Assembly (NCBI GenBank): GCA_937941575.1
Contig: CALDHH010000168.1
Location: forward strand, 1-34,640
DNA: 34,640 nucleotides
DNA from: an uncultured Alphaproteobacteria bacterium
GTDB lineage: Bacteria > Pseudomonadota > Alphaproteobacteria > Micavibrionales > CSBR16-224
Reading direction: 5' to 3'
Of this stretch, positions 25,769 through 34,640 are shown in pieces; the stretch's first letter is position 1, and each line of letters begins with the position of its first letter. The notes beneath the pieces were generated by a model. That model saw only the letters and a program-made list of their open reading frames with translations, was not told where the DNA came from and did not search any database. Position numbers and translations under genes: made by a program.

Positions 25769-28381
25769 ATGGACTTCGGGAAATTAACAGAGCGTTCAAA
25801 ATCGGTTGTGCAAGCTGCGCAGACATTGGCTCTAAGGAATAATCACCAACAAATAACACCAGAACATTTAAGCAAATGCTTGATCGAAGATGATAGTGGG
25901 GTTGTGGCAAATTTAATTAGATCAGCTGGTGGTAATCCAGATTTAATTAAAGTGGATTTAGAGCAAGAAATTGCCAAGAAACCATCGGTACAAGGATCAA
26001 ATGTTAGCCAAAACATATCAAATGATCTGGCAAAGATTCTGGATAATGCAGGCGAGTTTGCGACGAAATCGGGCGATAAATTTGTAACGATTGAAAGAAT
26101 CTTGCAAGCCGTTATTATGGCGAAGAATACTGATGCTTCCAAAATATTGATAAAGCATAATTTAACTGATGAAAAATTAAACCAAGCGATCAATAATATT
26201 CGCAAGGGAAAAACTGCCGATAGTGCAACATCAGAAGATAGTTTTGAAGCTTTAAAAAAATACGCCAAAGATCTAACTGAGGCGGCAAGAGAAGGTAAGT
26301 TGGATCCAGTAATTGGGCGTGATGAAGAGATCAGGCGAGCAATCCAAGTATTATCAAGGCGTCGTAAAAACAATCCTGTATTAATTGGTGAGCCTGGCGT
26401 TGGTAAAACTGCAATTGCGGAAGGTTTAGCACTTCGGATTATCAATGGCGATGTACCAGAATCTTTAAAGGGTAAAAAATTACTATCTTTGGATCTGGCA
26501 AGTTTGATTGCGGGGGCTAAATATCGGGGAGAGTTTGAAGAGAGATTGAAATCAGTTCTGGATGAGATTAAAGCATCCGCAGGTGAAGTTGTTTTATTCC
26601 TAGATGAATTGCACACAATTGTTGGAGCAGGGGCGGCAGAAGGCTCTATGGATGCTGGAAATATGTTGAAACCAGCTTTGGCACGGGGTGAACTTCATAT
26701 GGTTGGCGCAACTACGCTTGATGAATATAAAAAACATATTGAAAAAGATGCAGCATTGGAACGCCGTTTCCAACCTGTATTCATTGCGGAACCTACTGTT
26801 GAAGATACAGTTTCAATCTTGCGTGGCTTAAAAGAAAAATATGAAATGCATCACGGTGTTGCAATTACCGATAGTGCTTTGGTATCAGCAGCTGTCCTAT
26901 CAAATAGATATATAACTGATAGATTCTTGCCTGATAAGGCAATTGATTTAATTGATGAAGCATCATCAAGATTACGGATGGAAGTTGATAGTAAGCCAGA
27001 AGAATTAGACGAGCTAGATCGCCGTATTATCCAATTGAAAATTGAGCGAGAAGCATTAAAAAAAGAAAATGACGAATCAACTAAAAATAGATTAGAAAAG
27101 CTAGAAGAAGAACTGGCCGAATTACAGACAAAATCAGATGAGATCAGCATTAAATGGAGAGCAGAAAAAGAAAAACTATCATCGGCTCAAAATTTAAAAG
27201 AAGATTTGGATCAGGCAAGAACTGAGTTAGAGCAAGCAGAGCGTGATGGTGATTGGACAAGAGCAGGGGAAATTAAGTATTCTGTTATCCCAAATTTTGA
27301 AAAACAGTTGGAATCTGCTAGCGAGATTTCTAATAATGGAATGATTAATGAAGAGGTCCGTGAAAATGATATCGCTGCAGTAGTTAGCCGCTGGACAGGG
27401 ATACCAGTGGATAAAATGATGGAAGGCGAGCGTGATAAATTATTACAGATGGAAGATAATCTGGGTAAAAGGGTAATCGGTCAAGAAAAGGCAATTGAAG
27501 CCATTTCAAATGCGGTTCGTCGTTCAAGAGCTGGCTTACAGAAATCAAATCAGCCAATTGGATCATTCTTATTCTTGGGCCCAACTGGAGTTGGTAAAAC
27601 GGAACTTGCCAAAGCATTGGCGGAATTCTTATTTGATGATGAAGCTGCAATGGTTAGGCTCGATATGTCTGAATATATGGAGAAACATTCAGTGGCTAGA
27701 ATTATTGGTTCACCACCTGGATATGTTGGCTATGAAGAAGGTGGAGCATTAACCGAGGCAGTTCGGCGCAGGCCTTATCAAATAATATTATTTGATGAGA
27801 TTGAAAAAGCCCATCCAGATGTTTTTAATATCCTACTGCAAGTATTTGATGATGGAAGGTTGACGGATGGTCAAGGCAGGTTGATTGATTTCTCCAATAC
27901 AGTTCTAATCATGACTTCAAATATGGGGGCAGAGCATCTGGTTCAGCAAAAAGATGATGAAGCAGACGAGATCGTTCATGAGAAAGTAATGAACGTGGTT
28001 AGGTCATCTTTCCGCCCTGAATTTTTAAATCGTATTGATGAAGTTCTAATGTTCTCTAAATTAAGCCGTGAGATGCTAACTGAGATAGTTGATATTCAAC
28101 TTGGATCTTTGGTGGAAATACTATCCATGCGAAATATTAAAATGGAACTTAATGATGATGCCAAAAAATGGTTGGCTGATAAGGGCTATGATCCTGTATA
28201 TGGTGCGAGACCTCTAAAAAGGGTGATTCAAAGGGAGCTGCAGAATAAATTAGCAAGTCTGATATTGGAGGGTACGGTCAAGGATGGCTCGAACCTATTA
28301 ATTTCAATTTTGGATGATGAGATACATATAGATTCTGATAATAAAACTAAAAGTATAAAAGATTCGGAAGAGGCTGCTTAA
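25769..28381 (+). CDS. clpB: ATP-dependent chaperone ClpB
   Basis: Clp N domain; Walker A GEPGVGKTAIAEGLA and GPTGVGKTELAKALAEFLF; SPPGYVGYEEGGALTEAVRRRPY; middle-domain coiled coil. Confidence 0.99.
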   Translation: MDFGKLTERSKSVVQAAQTLALRNNHQQITPEHLSKCLIEDDSGVVANLIRSAGGNPDLIKVDLEQEIAKKPSVQGSNVSQNISNDLAKILDNAGEFATKSGDKFVTIERILQAVIMAKNTDASKILIKHNLTDEKLNQAINNIRKGKTADSATSEDSFEALKKYAKDLTEAAREGKLDPVIGRDEEIRRAIQVLSRRRKNNPVLIGEPGVGKTAIAEGLALRIINGDVPESLKGKKLLSLDLASLIAGAKYRGEFEERLKSVLDEIKASAGEVVLFLDELHTIVGAGAAEGSMDAGNMLKPALARGELHMVGATTLDEYKKHIEKDAALERRFQPVFIAEPTVEDTVSILRGLKEKYEMHHGVAITDSALVSAAVLSNRYITDRFLPDKAIDLIDEASSRLRMEVDSKPEELDELDRRIIQLKIEREALKKENDESTKNRLEKLEEELAELQTKSDEISIKWRAEKEKLSSAQNLKEDLDQARTELEQAERDGDWTRAGEIKYSVIPNFEKQLESASEISNNGMINEEVRENDIAAVVSRWTGIPVDKMMEGERDKLLQMEDNLGKRVIGQEKAIEAISNAVRRSRAGLQKSNQPIGSFLFLGPTGVGKTELAKALAEFLFDDEAAMVRLDMSEYMEKHSVARIIGSPPGYVGYEEGGALTEAVRRRPYQIILFDEIEKAHPDVFNILLQVFDDGRLTDGQGRLIDFSNTVLIMTSNMGAEHLVQQKDDEADEIVHEKVMNVVRSSFRPEFLNRIDEVLMFSKLSREMLTEIVDIQLGSLVEILSMRNIKMELNDDAKKWLADKGYDPVYGARPLKRVIQRELQNKLASLILEGTVKDGSNLLISILDDEIHIDSDNKTKSIKDSEEAA

Positions 28382-28481
28382 TATATTAAGGCAGTTTCAG
28401 AATTAATACTTGCTTGAATAAACATATAATGATAAATATTTAATTTCAAATGATTAAATACTTGTTTTATATGGAGTTTCT

Positions 28482-29339
28482 ATGAAAATTTTACCAATTA
28501 TATGTGTTAGCCTAGCTTTGACGGCTTGTTCTTCTTATAAAGTGCCCAGCATGAGCAAAAAACAAAATAAGCAAAATATTTCAATAGACACTCCAAATGT
28601 TGCAGGAGCGATATGTGATCTTGCGATCGATAACAAAGTTTACCGTGTTAAAACACCAGAAAGTATAATTATTAAGAGATCAGAAACTGGTCAAAATTTG
28701 AATGTTACATGTTCTAACCCAGGTTATGAAACAGCAACAAAATCAATTGAGCCTAGAATTGGCGCTAGATCATGGTGGCCTGTATTATCTGGAAATGTTT
28801 ATCAAACTGGTGAGAAATCTGGTGGTGCATATCAATATCCTGATCAAATTAGTATTGATTTAAAGCCTGTAACTGTTGTGGCTAAGCCAATGGCTGTTAT
28901 TGAGCCTGTTGCTGTGATGTCTGATGAGCAGCCAATGATGGAAGCTCCTTTAGGGAATGCAGAAATTAATTGGGTGGAAGCGCCAGTTATAACTGAGACC
29001 GAAGCAATCCAACCAGAGATGATCTTGGAACCTATGGTTAAAATTGATGATACAATTGATAGCATGAATAAAAATATTACAGTTACTCCAATAGAAGTAA
29101 CTGAACCTGTTATAGATTTAAATCCAATTGAAACTGCTGTTGAGCTAGAAACTCAAGTGCCAACTAGCTTTGTTAAACAAGAAATGGTGACAGTTATGGA
29201 GGGAATAGAAGCTCCTGAAATGCCTAAATCCCAAGAAGAATTTATGACAGCCCCTGTATTATCAACTCCTCTACAAGATAATAAATATAAAGATATTAGC
29301 AAAGGTAATTTGGCTGTTTGTAAAGCTGGATATTGTTAA
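28482..29339 (+). CDS. Putative lipoprotein of unknown function
   Basis: Lipobox LTAC in MKILPIICVSLALTACSSYKVPS; GYETATKSIEPRIGARSWWPVLSGNVYQTGEKSGGAYQYPDQISIDLKP region; low-complexity E/P/V/M-rich tail ending CKAGYC. Confidence 0.8.
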   Translation: MKILPIICVSLALTACSSYKVPSMSKKQNKQNISIDTPNVAGAICDLAIDNKVYRVKTPESIIIKRSETGQNLNVTCSNPGYETATKSIEPRIGARSWWPVLSGNVYQTGEKSGGAYQYPDQISIDLKPVTVVAKPMAVIEPVAVMSDEQPMMEAPLGNAEINWVEAPVITETEAIQPEMILEPMVKIDDTIDSMNKNITVTPIEVTEPVIDLNPIETAVELETQVPTSFVKQEMVTVMEGIEAPEMPKSQEEFMTAPVLSTPLQDNKYKDISKGNLAVCKAGYC

Positions 29340-29428
29340 TAGCAGTTTTGTTTAGATATATTTTATATACATATTATCTATAATCTGTTATAATTGCTTA
29401 ATTATTTGAAATTAAGCTTTTAAGAGAT

Positions 29429-29956
29429 TTGAAATTGCGAAAAGATTATAAAAAAATATTTAATAAAGTTGTGTTATTACCAGTGATTGGACTTAGTATT
29501 GCTGTAAATTCATCTGCATTTGCATCAGATGATACCAATAAATCACTAAATCTATCTATTCCAATTATAGCCGATCCTTGTAATGAATATATTGTAAATT
29601 TTGGTAAATCTTGTGCCAAGCTAAACCTTGATTTAGGTAGAACTAATCCTGATAAAATAGATATCCAGATAGAGCCATCTGAGCAAGAGTTCAAAGAATT
29701 ATCTAGTTTAGAAATGTCAAAAACAGTTGCAGATATAGCGGTTGATAAAACAATTTCTAGATTTAAATTGGATGAATTTGATTTCTTAAATAAATATAAT
29801 ATATCCCAGAATCTATTTAGTAAAATAGTATATAAACTAGCCAAAAGCCAAGCTCAAGATCTAATTGAAAGAGTGCATAGTAAATATACTGGCGAAGAAC
29901 CGGCACAAAATGAAGAAGAAAATCAGATTGGATTTAGTGTGGATTTTAAGTTTTAA
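29429..29956 (+). CDS. Putative exported protein of unknown function
   Basis: Signal peptide VVLLPVIGLSIAVNSSAFASD; apparent TTG start; C-terminus GFSVDFKF. Confidence 0.65.
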   Translation: MKLRKDYKKIFNKVVLLPVIGLSIAVNSSAFASDDTNKSLNLSIPIIADPCNEYIVNFGKSCAKLNLDLGRTNPDKIDIQIEPSEQEFKELSSLEMSKTVADIAVDKTISRFKLDEFDFLNKYNISQNLFSKIVYKLAKSQAQDLIERVHSKYTGEEPAQNEEENQIGFSVDFKF

Positions 29957-29990
29957 TAACGGTTAGTTTTTATCTTAATATATAATATCA

Positions 29991-30788
29991 TTAAGCGGAT
30001 CTGGTATTAGATCTAGTTCTCTTATATTCTTTTGAAATCTCGACAATTTTTGTAAGATGATCTTCATTTGTTTCTTTAGCTATTGTACTCAAATCAAGCC
30101 AGCCAGAGATTAGCTTGCCTTCTTGTCTTAATTCACGGCAGTTTTCCCAAATTTTATCCATGGATCTATTTTTCTTAGAATGATATTCAAATTTCTCTCT
30201 CAATGGTTGATAAAAATCATATTGTTCGGATTTTTTATACTCTTCTATTCTTTTCTTTCGATGTTCTTTTAAAAGTCTATTGGCTGAAAAGAATCTAGAT
30301 TCTTCAACTATTCTGTTTTCTTCTGTATCTACAACAGACAGCCTATCTATCACTGCTGTATTATTATTAAATGGAAAACTACCTATATTCCTAACGCCGA
30401 TATCCCAAAACTCTATGTCTTTTTCGATTAGTTTATCCCATAGAGTATTAGAATCTTCTTCTTTTAATCCAGATAGATTTATTCCAGGGAATATCTCTAA
30501 TACTACATTTTTATATTCTCTGCTAAATAAAGGTTGGAGAATATCTCCATCGACTATTCTTGTACCTATAAGGGCTTTTTTATTCTCAATCTTTACTATG
30601 ATTCCATATTCTTCCATAAATATCATACATCCTTCGAGACCTTTTAAATAATCATCTAGTCCAGTTGGTTTTGTAATATCTAAATTAATCAGTGATTTAG
30701 ATATTCTCTTCATATCAAAATATCCAAAGTTGTTTTTTAGATATTCATCAAAATATAGTGATAGATTTCTAGAATTTTCTGTATCCAT
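29991..30788 (-). CDS. Hypothetical protein, possible divergent protein-kinase-like fold
   Basis: YGIIVKIENKKALIG, VVLEIFPGINLS (hinge-like), EFWDIGVRNIGSF...TAVIDRLSVV (HxDxxxxN/DFG-like spacing). Weak resemblance only. Confidence 0.6.
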   Translation of the reverse strand: MDTENSRNLSLYFDEYLKNNFGYFDMKRISKSLINLDITKPTGLDDYLKGLEGCMIFMEEYGIIVKIENKKALIGTRIVDGDILQPLFSREYKNVVLEIFPGINLSGLKEEDSNTLWDKLIEKDIEFWDIGVRNIGSFPFNNNTAVIDRLSVVDTEENRIVEESRFFSANRLLKEHRKKRIEEYKKSEQYDFYQPLREKFEYHSKKNRSMDKIWENCRELRQEGKLISGWLDLSTIAKETNEDHLTKIVEISKEYKRTRSNTRSA

Positions 30789-30913
30789 TTTAAACTCATA
30801 TAATTACGGAATGGTATTTTCATAATAATGCAGTTATAGTGTTAAGTCAAGTATTGTTTTGTTATATATATTTTTATAAGGGTATCTTCTGATCTAATTA
30901 GTCGAACTCTCTA

Positions 30914-30971
30914 CACGTCTTCGTAACATCTTTACTTCGCCTGCAGGGCTTATAAATATGAACTCAATGTG
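30914..30971 (-). repeat. Dispersed intergenic element, copy B
   Basis: CACGTCTTCGTAA (30914-30926) and GAACTCAATGTG (30960-30971) are the reverse complements of the two ends of copy A, in matching order. Confidence 0.7.
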
Positions 30972-30981
30972 ATGAATCTGA

Positions 30982-31008
30982 AAATTTGATACATTTAGTA
31001 TCAAATTT
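30982..31008 (-). terminator. Terminator hairpin after mccB
   Basis: AAATTTGATAC (30982-30992), ATTTA loop, GTATCAAATTT (30998-31008): perfect 11-bp stem 7 bp beyond the stop. Confidence 0.8.
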
Positions 31009-31015
31009 ATCTGGC

Positions 31016-32623
31016 TTACATCCTAAACACGCCATATTGAGTATCTTCAATCGGAGCGTTTAGGCTGGCGGAGATGCTTAATCCTAATACCATTCTTGTA
31101 TCGGCTGGATCAATTATTCCGTCATCCCATAATCTAGCGGATGCATAATATGGGTGACCCTGGGTCTCGTATTGTTCACGAATTGGGGCTTTGAAGTTTT
31201 CTTCTTCCTCAATGCTCCATTCTTCGCCACGCATTTCTTTTGAATCTCGGGTTACTTGGGATAAGACAGAGGCCGCTTGCTCTCCACCCATCACAGATAT
31301 TCTTGAATTTGGCCATGACCATAGGAATCTTGGGTTGAAAGCACGACCACACATTCCGTAATTCCCTGCTCCAAAGCTACCGCCGATTAGGATTGTGAAT
31401 TTTGGAACTTTTGCACAGGAAACTGCATGGACTAATTTAGCGCCGTTTTTGGCAATTCCTTCTTGCTCATATTTTTTACCAACCATAAATCCTGTAATAT
31501 TCTGTAAGAAGACTAATGGGATTTTCCTTTTGGTACAAAGTTCAATGAAATGGGCAGCTTTTAATGCAGATTCTGAAAATAATATACCGTTATTTGCAAT
31601 TATTCCAACTGGATAGCCATAGATATTAGCAAAGCCACAGACCAAAGTTTCTCCATATAGTTTTTTAAATTCATCAAATTTACTACCATCGACTAATCTT
31701 GCGATTATCTCACGGACGTCATATGGTTTTCTACTATCTTTGGAAATAACTCCATAGATTTCACTACCGTCATATAATGGTTCTTCAACCTCTTTTACCT
31801 TAACTGGAATTTGTTTTTCTTTGTTAAGATTGGATACTATATCACGGCATATTTGCAAGGCATGACCATCATTATTGGCGTAATGATCGGTTACACCGGA
31901 TAATTTACAATGAGTATCTGCACCGCCTAGCTCTTCTGATGATACTACTTCTCCTGTGGCTGCTTTTACCAATGGTGGGCCGCCTAAAAATATTGTGCCT
32001 TGTTCTTTGACGATTATTGATTCATCTGACATAGCAGGAACATATGCGCCACCTGCAGTACATGAACCCATAACGGATGCAATTTGTGGAATTCCCTTGG
32101 CCGACATATTGGCTTGATTATAAAATATGCGTCCAAAATGTTCTTTATCTGGGAATACTTCATCTTGTAGAGGCAAATAGGCACCACCACTATCGACTAA
32201 GTAAATACAAGCTAGGTTGTTTTCTTCGGCAATTTCTTGAGCTCGTAGGTGTTTTTTTACGGTTAATGGGTAATAAGTACCGCCTTTAACTGTGGCATCA
32301 TTGGCAACAATCATACATTCCGTTCCAGATACTCTGGCAATTCCAGTAATTACACCAGCGGCTGGTACCATATGATCGTAGACTTCATATCCAGCAAAGC
32401 TTGATAATTCTAAAAATGGAGAGCCAGCATCGATTAAAGTGTCAATTCTAGTTCTTACCAACATTTTATTGCGACCTAGATGTTTTGCTCTAGCTTTTTC
32501 AGATCCACCTTGGGCAATCTCGGATTGTTTTTCTTTTAAATCGGCTACAACATCAAACATTGCTTGATAATTATCTTTATAATCATCTGAATTAACATTT
32601 ATATTTGATTTAATAACAGCCAT
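31016..32623 (-). CDS. mccB: Acyl-CoA carboxylase carboxyltransferase subunit, methylcrotonoyl-CoA carboxylase beta type
   Basis: [110 protein letters not shown]-terminal GVFRM. Confidence 0.92.
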   Translation of the reverse strand: MAVIKSNINVNSDDYKDNYQAMFDVVADLKEKQSEIAQGGSEKARAKHLGRNKMLVRTRIDTLIDAGSPFLELSSFAGYEVYDHMVPAAGVITGIARVSGTECMIVANDATVKGGTYYPLTVKKHLRAQEIAEENNLACIYLVDSGGAYLPLQDEVFPDKEHFGRIFYNQANMSAKGIPQIASVMGSCTAGGAYVPAMSDESIIVKEQGTIFLGGPPLVKAATGEVVSSEELGGADTHCKLSGVTDHYANNDGHALQICRDIVSNLNKEKQIPVKVKEVEEPLYDGSEIYGVISKDSRKPYDVREIIARLVDGSKFDEFKKLYGETLVCGFANIYGYPVGIIANNGILFSESALKAAHFIELCTKRKIPLVFLQNITGFMVGKKYEQEGIAKNGAKLVHAVSCAKVPKFTILIGGSFGAGNYGMCGRAFNPRFLWSWPNSRISVMGGEQAASVLSQVTRDSKEMRGEEWSIEEEENFKAPIREQYETQGHPYYASARLWDDGIIDPADTRMVLGLSISASLNAPIEDTQYGVFRM

Positions 32624-32690
32624 AAGAAAACTCCATATAATTTAAATGAACTATATAGATAGCATTATATTGAAATCATTGGAATAATAA

Positions 32691-34190
32691 TTATTTTTTT
32701 ACTTTTATAAGGCTAGTTTTAGAAGCTGTTCTAGTTTTTGGAGCTGCAGCTCTTGCTGATTTATCATTAAATGAGTTGCTTGGATCGACTATGCTTGGAT
32801 TTGCTTTATAACTGCAATCGTTAAACATTTCTCTGAAATTACCATTCCAGCCTTTTTTCATTTTTGCTTTTAATCTAGTTGAATAAGTTTGCTTTGATTC
32901 AACGATTTCATGTAATGGCTTTAGGTAAACTGACTCATCTTCACCTAATTCGTTCTTAACGGCTCTGTTTTTAAGCCCTTTATTTGATAAAGCCAATAGA
33001 TTTTTGGCTAGATCATTAACTGTAACTCCCAAGATTTCAGTATTTAAGCCGTCTTTTGGACCAAGCTTTCTTAGAGCTTCGCGGTCTTCTTCTGACCAAT
33101 CTTCAATCATTTGGTAAGCTGTGTTTAAAGATTCTTCATCATATAATAAGCCAACCCATACTGCAGGTAGGGCTTTTATCATTTCAGCACTACCGACATC
33201 TGCTCCACGCATTTCTAAGAATTTTCTTAATCTAACTTCTGGCCAGATAGTATTTAAATGATTTTCCCAATCTTGTATTGTAGCTTTTTGACCAGTTCTT
33301 ATCTCTTTCTCTTGGATGAATTTAGCAAAGTTCTCGCAAGAATCGCCTATGAATTTCTCACCATCATAATATCCAAATAATTCCAAATCATGTAAGGCAT
33401 ATTTAGTATATTTTTCAAAAGAAAAGTCGTCTTCAAATGCAACTGGTAACATGAATCCGTATCTTCCACCAATTCCATCACGTATTTTCTCACTTCTAAT
33501 GCTTTCGAAATCAGTTACTTCTCCTTCTAAAAAAGGAGAATTTGCAAATAGAGCTGAAATAATTGGCTGTAATGCAATGCCAACACGTAGTTTTTTAATC
33601 ATATCAGCTTCAGATGTATAGCCAAGATTTACTTGGACAGTACAAGAAGAGACAAATTTATCCATTTTCTCATTATATAGATCAGATTCGACTAATTTTG
33701 TAATCTCTTCATATCTAGATTTTGGCATTACTGGAATTTCAGCTTCTTTGTTGATTGGGTTATAACCAAGTGCAATTGCACCCATGCCTAATTCTTCCAA
33801 TACTTCATTAACTTCTGATAAATGTGAATTTAATTCTTCTGATGTTTGATGTAGGTTTTTAAGCGGCGCGCCAGATAGCTCCAATTGCCCACCAGGCTCA
33901 AGCGATATATTTGCACCATTCTTCATCAATCCAACTAGGTTACCATCTTCTAATGGTGCTTCTTCCCAACCAAATTTATCACGAATCTTTTCTAAAACAT
34001 CTTTGATGCCGAATCTACCATCTTTTCCTTCATATGGAGGAGGCTGTAGATTATCTTTATAGAAAATTATTTTCTCGTTTTCTGTGCCTATTAACAGATC
34101 TTTTTTATCTGTGCAGCCATCTTTAAACCAAGTTACTAGCTCTTGGAAATTTTCTATTTCTTTGTTCTTATTTTGTGATGGTCTAGACAT
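32691..34190 (-). CDS. gshA: Glutamate-cysteine ligase (plant/alphaproteobacterial type)
   Basis: IGTENEKIIF, NGANISLEPGGQLELSGAPLKNLHQT, GMGAIALGYNP, SCTVQVNLGY, LRKFLEMRGADVGS. Confidence 0.94.
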   Translation of the reverse strand: MSRPSQNKNKEIENFQELVTWFKDGCTDKKDLLIGTENEKIIFYKDNLQPPPYEGKDGRFGIKDVLEKIRDKFGWEEAPLEDGNLVGLMKNGANISLEPGGQLELSGAPLKNLHQTSEELNSHLSEVNEVLEELGMGAIALGYNPINKEAEIPVMPKSRYEEITKLVESDLYNEKMDKFVSSCTVQVNLGYTSEADMIKKLRVGIALQPIISALFANSPFLEGEVTDFESIRSEKIRDGIGGRYGFMLPVAFEDDFSFEKYTKYALHDLELFGYYDGEKFIGDSCENFAKFIQEKEIRTGQKATIQDWENHLNTIWPEVRLRKFLEMRGADVGSAEMIKALPAVWVGLLYDEESLNTAYQMIEDWSEEDREALRKLGPKDGLNTEILGVTVNDLAKNLLALSNKGLKNRAVKNELGEDESVYLKPLHEIVESKQTYSTRLKAKMKKGWNGNFREMFNDCSYKANPSIVDPSNSFNDKSARAAAPKTRTASKTSLIKVKK

Positions 34191-34366
34191 TTGTAAAACT
34201 CGTTAAAATACATATAATTAATTGTTAAGAATAATATAGAACTTTATTTGTTAATAAAAGGTTACCTTATTCTAATAATCCTATAGATTTTGACATAAAT
34301 TTAGAAAATAGGCAAGTTCTTTATAGTAAGTATAAATATTTTTCTATAATTTATTGCAATAATATT

Positions 34367-34396
34367 TTGACATAAGCGGTTATTCGTGTATATTAG
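34367..34396 (+). promoter_or_regulatory. Candidate sigma70-like promoter upstream of ankyrin-like ORF
   Basis: TTGACA (34367-34372) followed by TATATT (34389-34394, spacing 16) or TATTAG (34391-34396, spacing 18). Confidence 0.5.
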
Positions 34397-34444
34397 TTAA
34401 AAATATTATGTATTATACTAAGGGTTTTACAAAGTGAGGCTAAG

Positions 34445-34640
34445 ATGTTAAAAAAGAATATAAAGAAAAATGCGATTAATTATATCCTTTCACAAAATTC
34501 AGAGAAATTAGAAAAACTGCTAAAATCTAAGGCTGGTAGAGCTTTTGATGTGAATTGTTGTGATGATGATGCAGATATGAGCTTATTAAATATTGCAGTC
34601 TCTACCAATCAATTTAAATGTTTTAGAATTCTACTTGAAA
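34445..34640 (+). CDS. Ankyrin-repeat-like protein, truncated at window edge
   Basis: ATG 34445 gives MLKKNIKKNAINYILSQNSEKLEKLLKSKAGRAFDVNCCDDDADMSLLNIAVSTNQFKCFRILLE, open to the end; DVN..D.....LLNIAV......CFRILLE is ankyrin-like. Confidence 0.65.
   Translation, partial: MLKKNIKKNAINYILSQNSEKLEKLLKSKAGRAFDVNCCDDDADMSLLNIAVSTNQFKCFRILLE

Noticed and set aside
25843-26616. 257-aa antisense ORF within clpB
   Set aside because: Fully overlaps the conserved clpB coding region in antisense; Ser/Ile/Leu-rich composition is that of a shadow ORF, with no RBS or family motif.

Overview
AT-rich (roughly one-third GC by eye), densely coded bacterial chromosome segment. The gene content and order (lysC-ptsP-rodZ-like-prfA-prmC-DUF4167-clpB, plant-type gshA, mccB) point to an alphaproteobacterium; a host-associated or Rickettsiales-like lineage that keeps biosynthetic genes is possible but unproven. 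Housekeeping genes: tyrS (partial), anmK, sua5/tsaC, lepA, a Nudix hydrolase, heparinase II/III, rpe, purA, lysC, ptsP, rodZ-like, prfA, prmC, DUF4167, clpB, mccB, gshA. Accessory features that stand out: (1) seven consecutive same-strand paralogous prepilin/pseudopilin-like genes (~3282-8695), each with a G^[FY][TS]LVE leader, six positionally conserved cysteines, an invariant WLFWKHL block and a D/N-G-D/N-G-rich loop, facing a secreted EF-hand protein; (2) a protein-glutaminase-like deamidase (C-H-D triad, DGCYARAH motif) with a small downstream partner, sitting between DUF4167 and clpB; (3) a two-copy dispersed intergenic element (CACATTGAGTTCA...hairpin...TTACGAAGACGTG), each copy directly downstream of a terminator-like hairpin; (4) a tandem paralog pair of unknown proteins between rpe and purA; (5) a possible divergent kinase-like protein; (6) an ankyrin-like ORF running off the right edge. 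All calls come from reading the sequence and recalled family knowledge; no searches were run.
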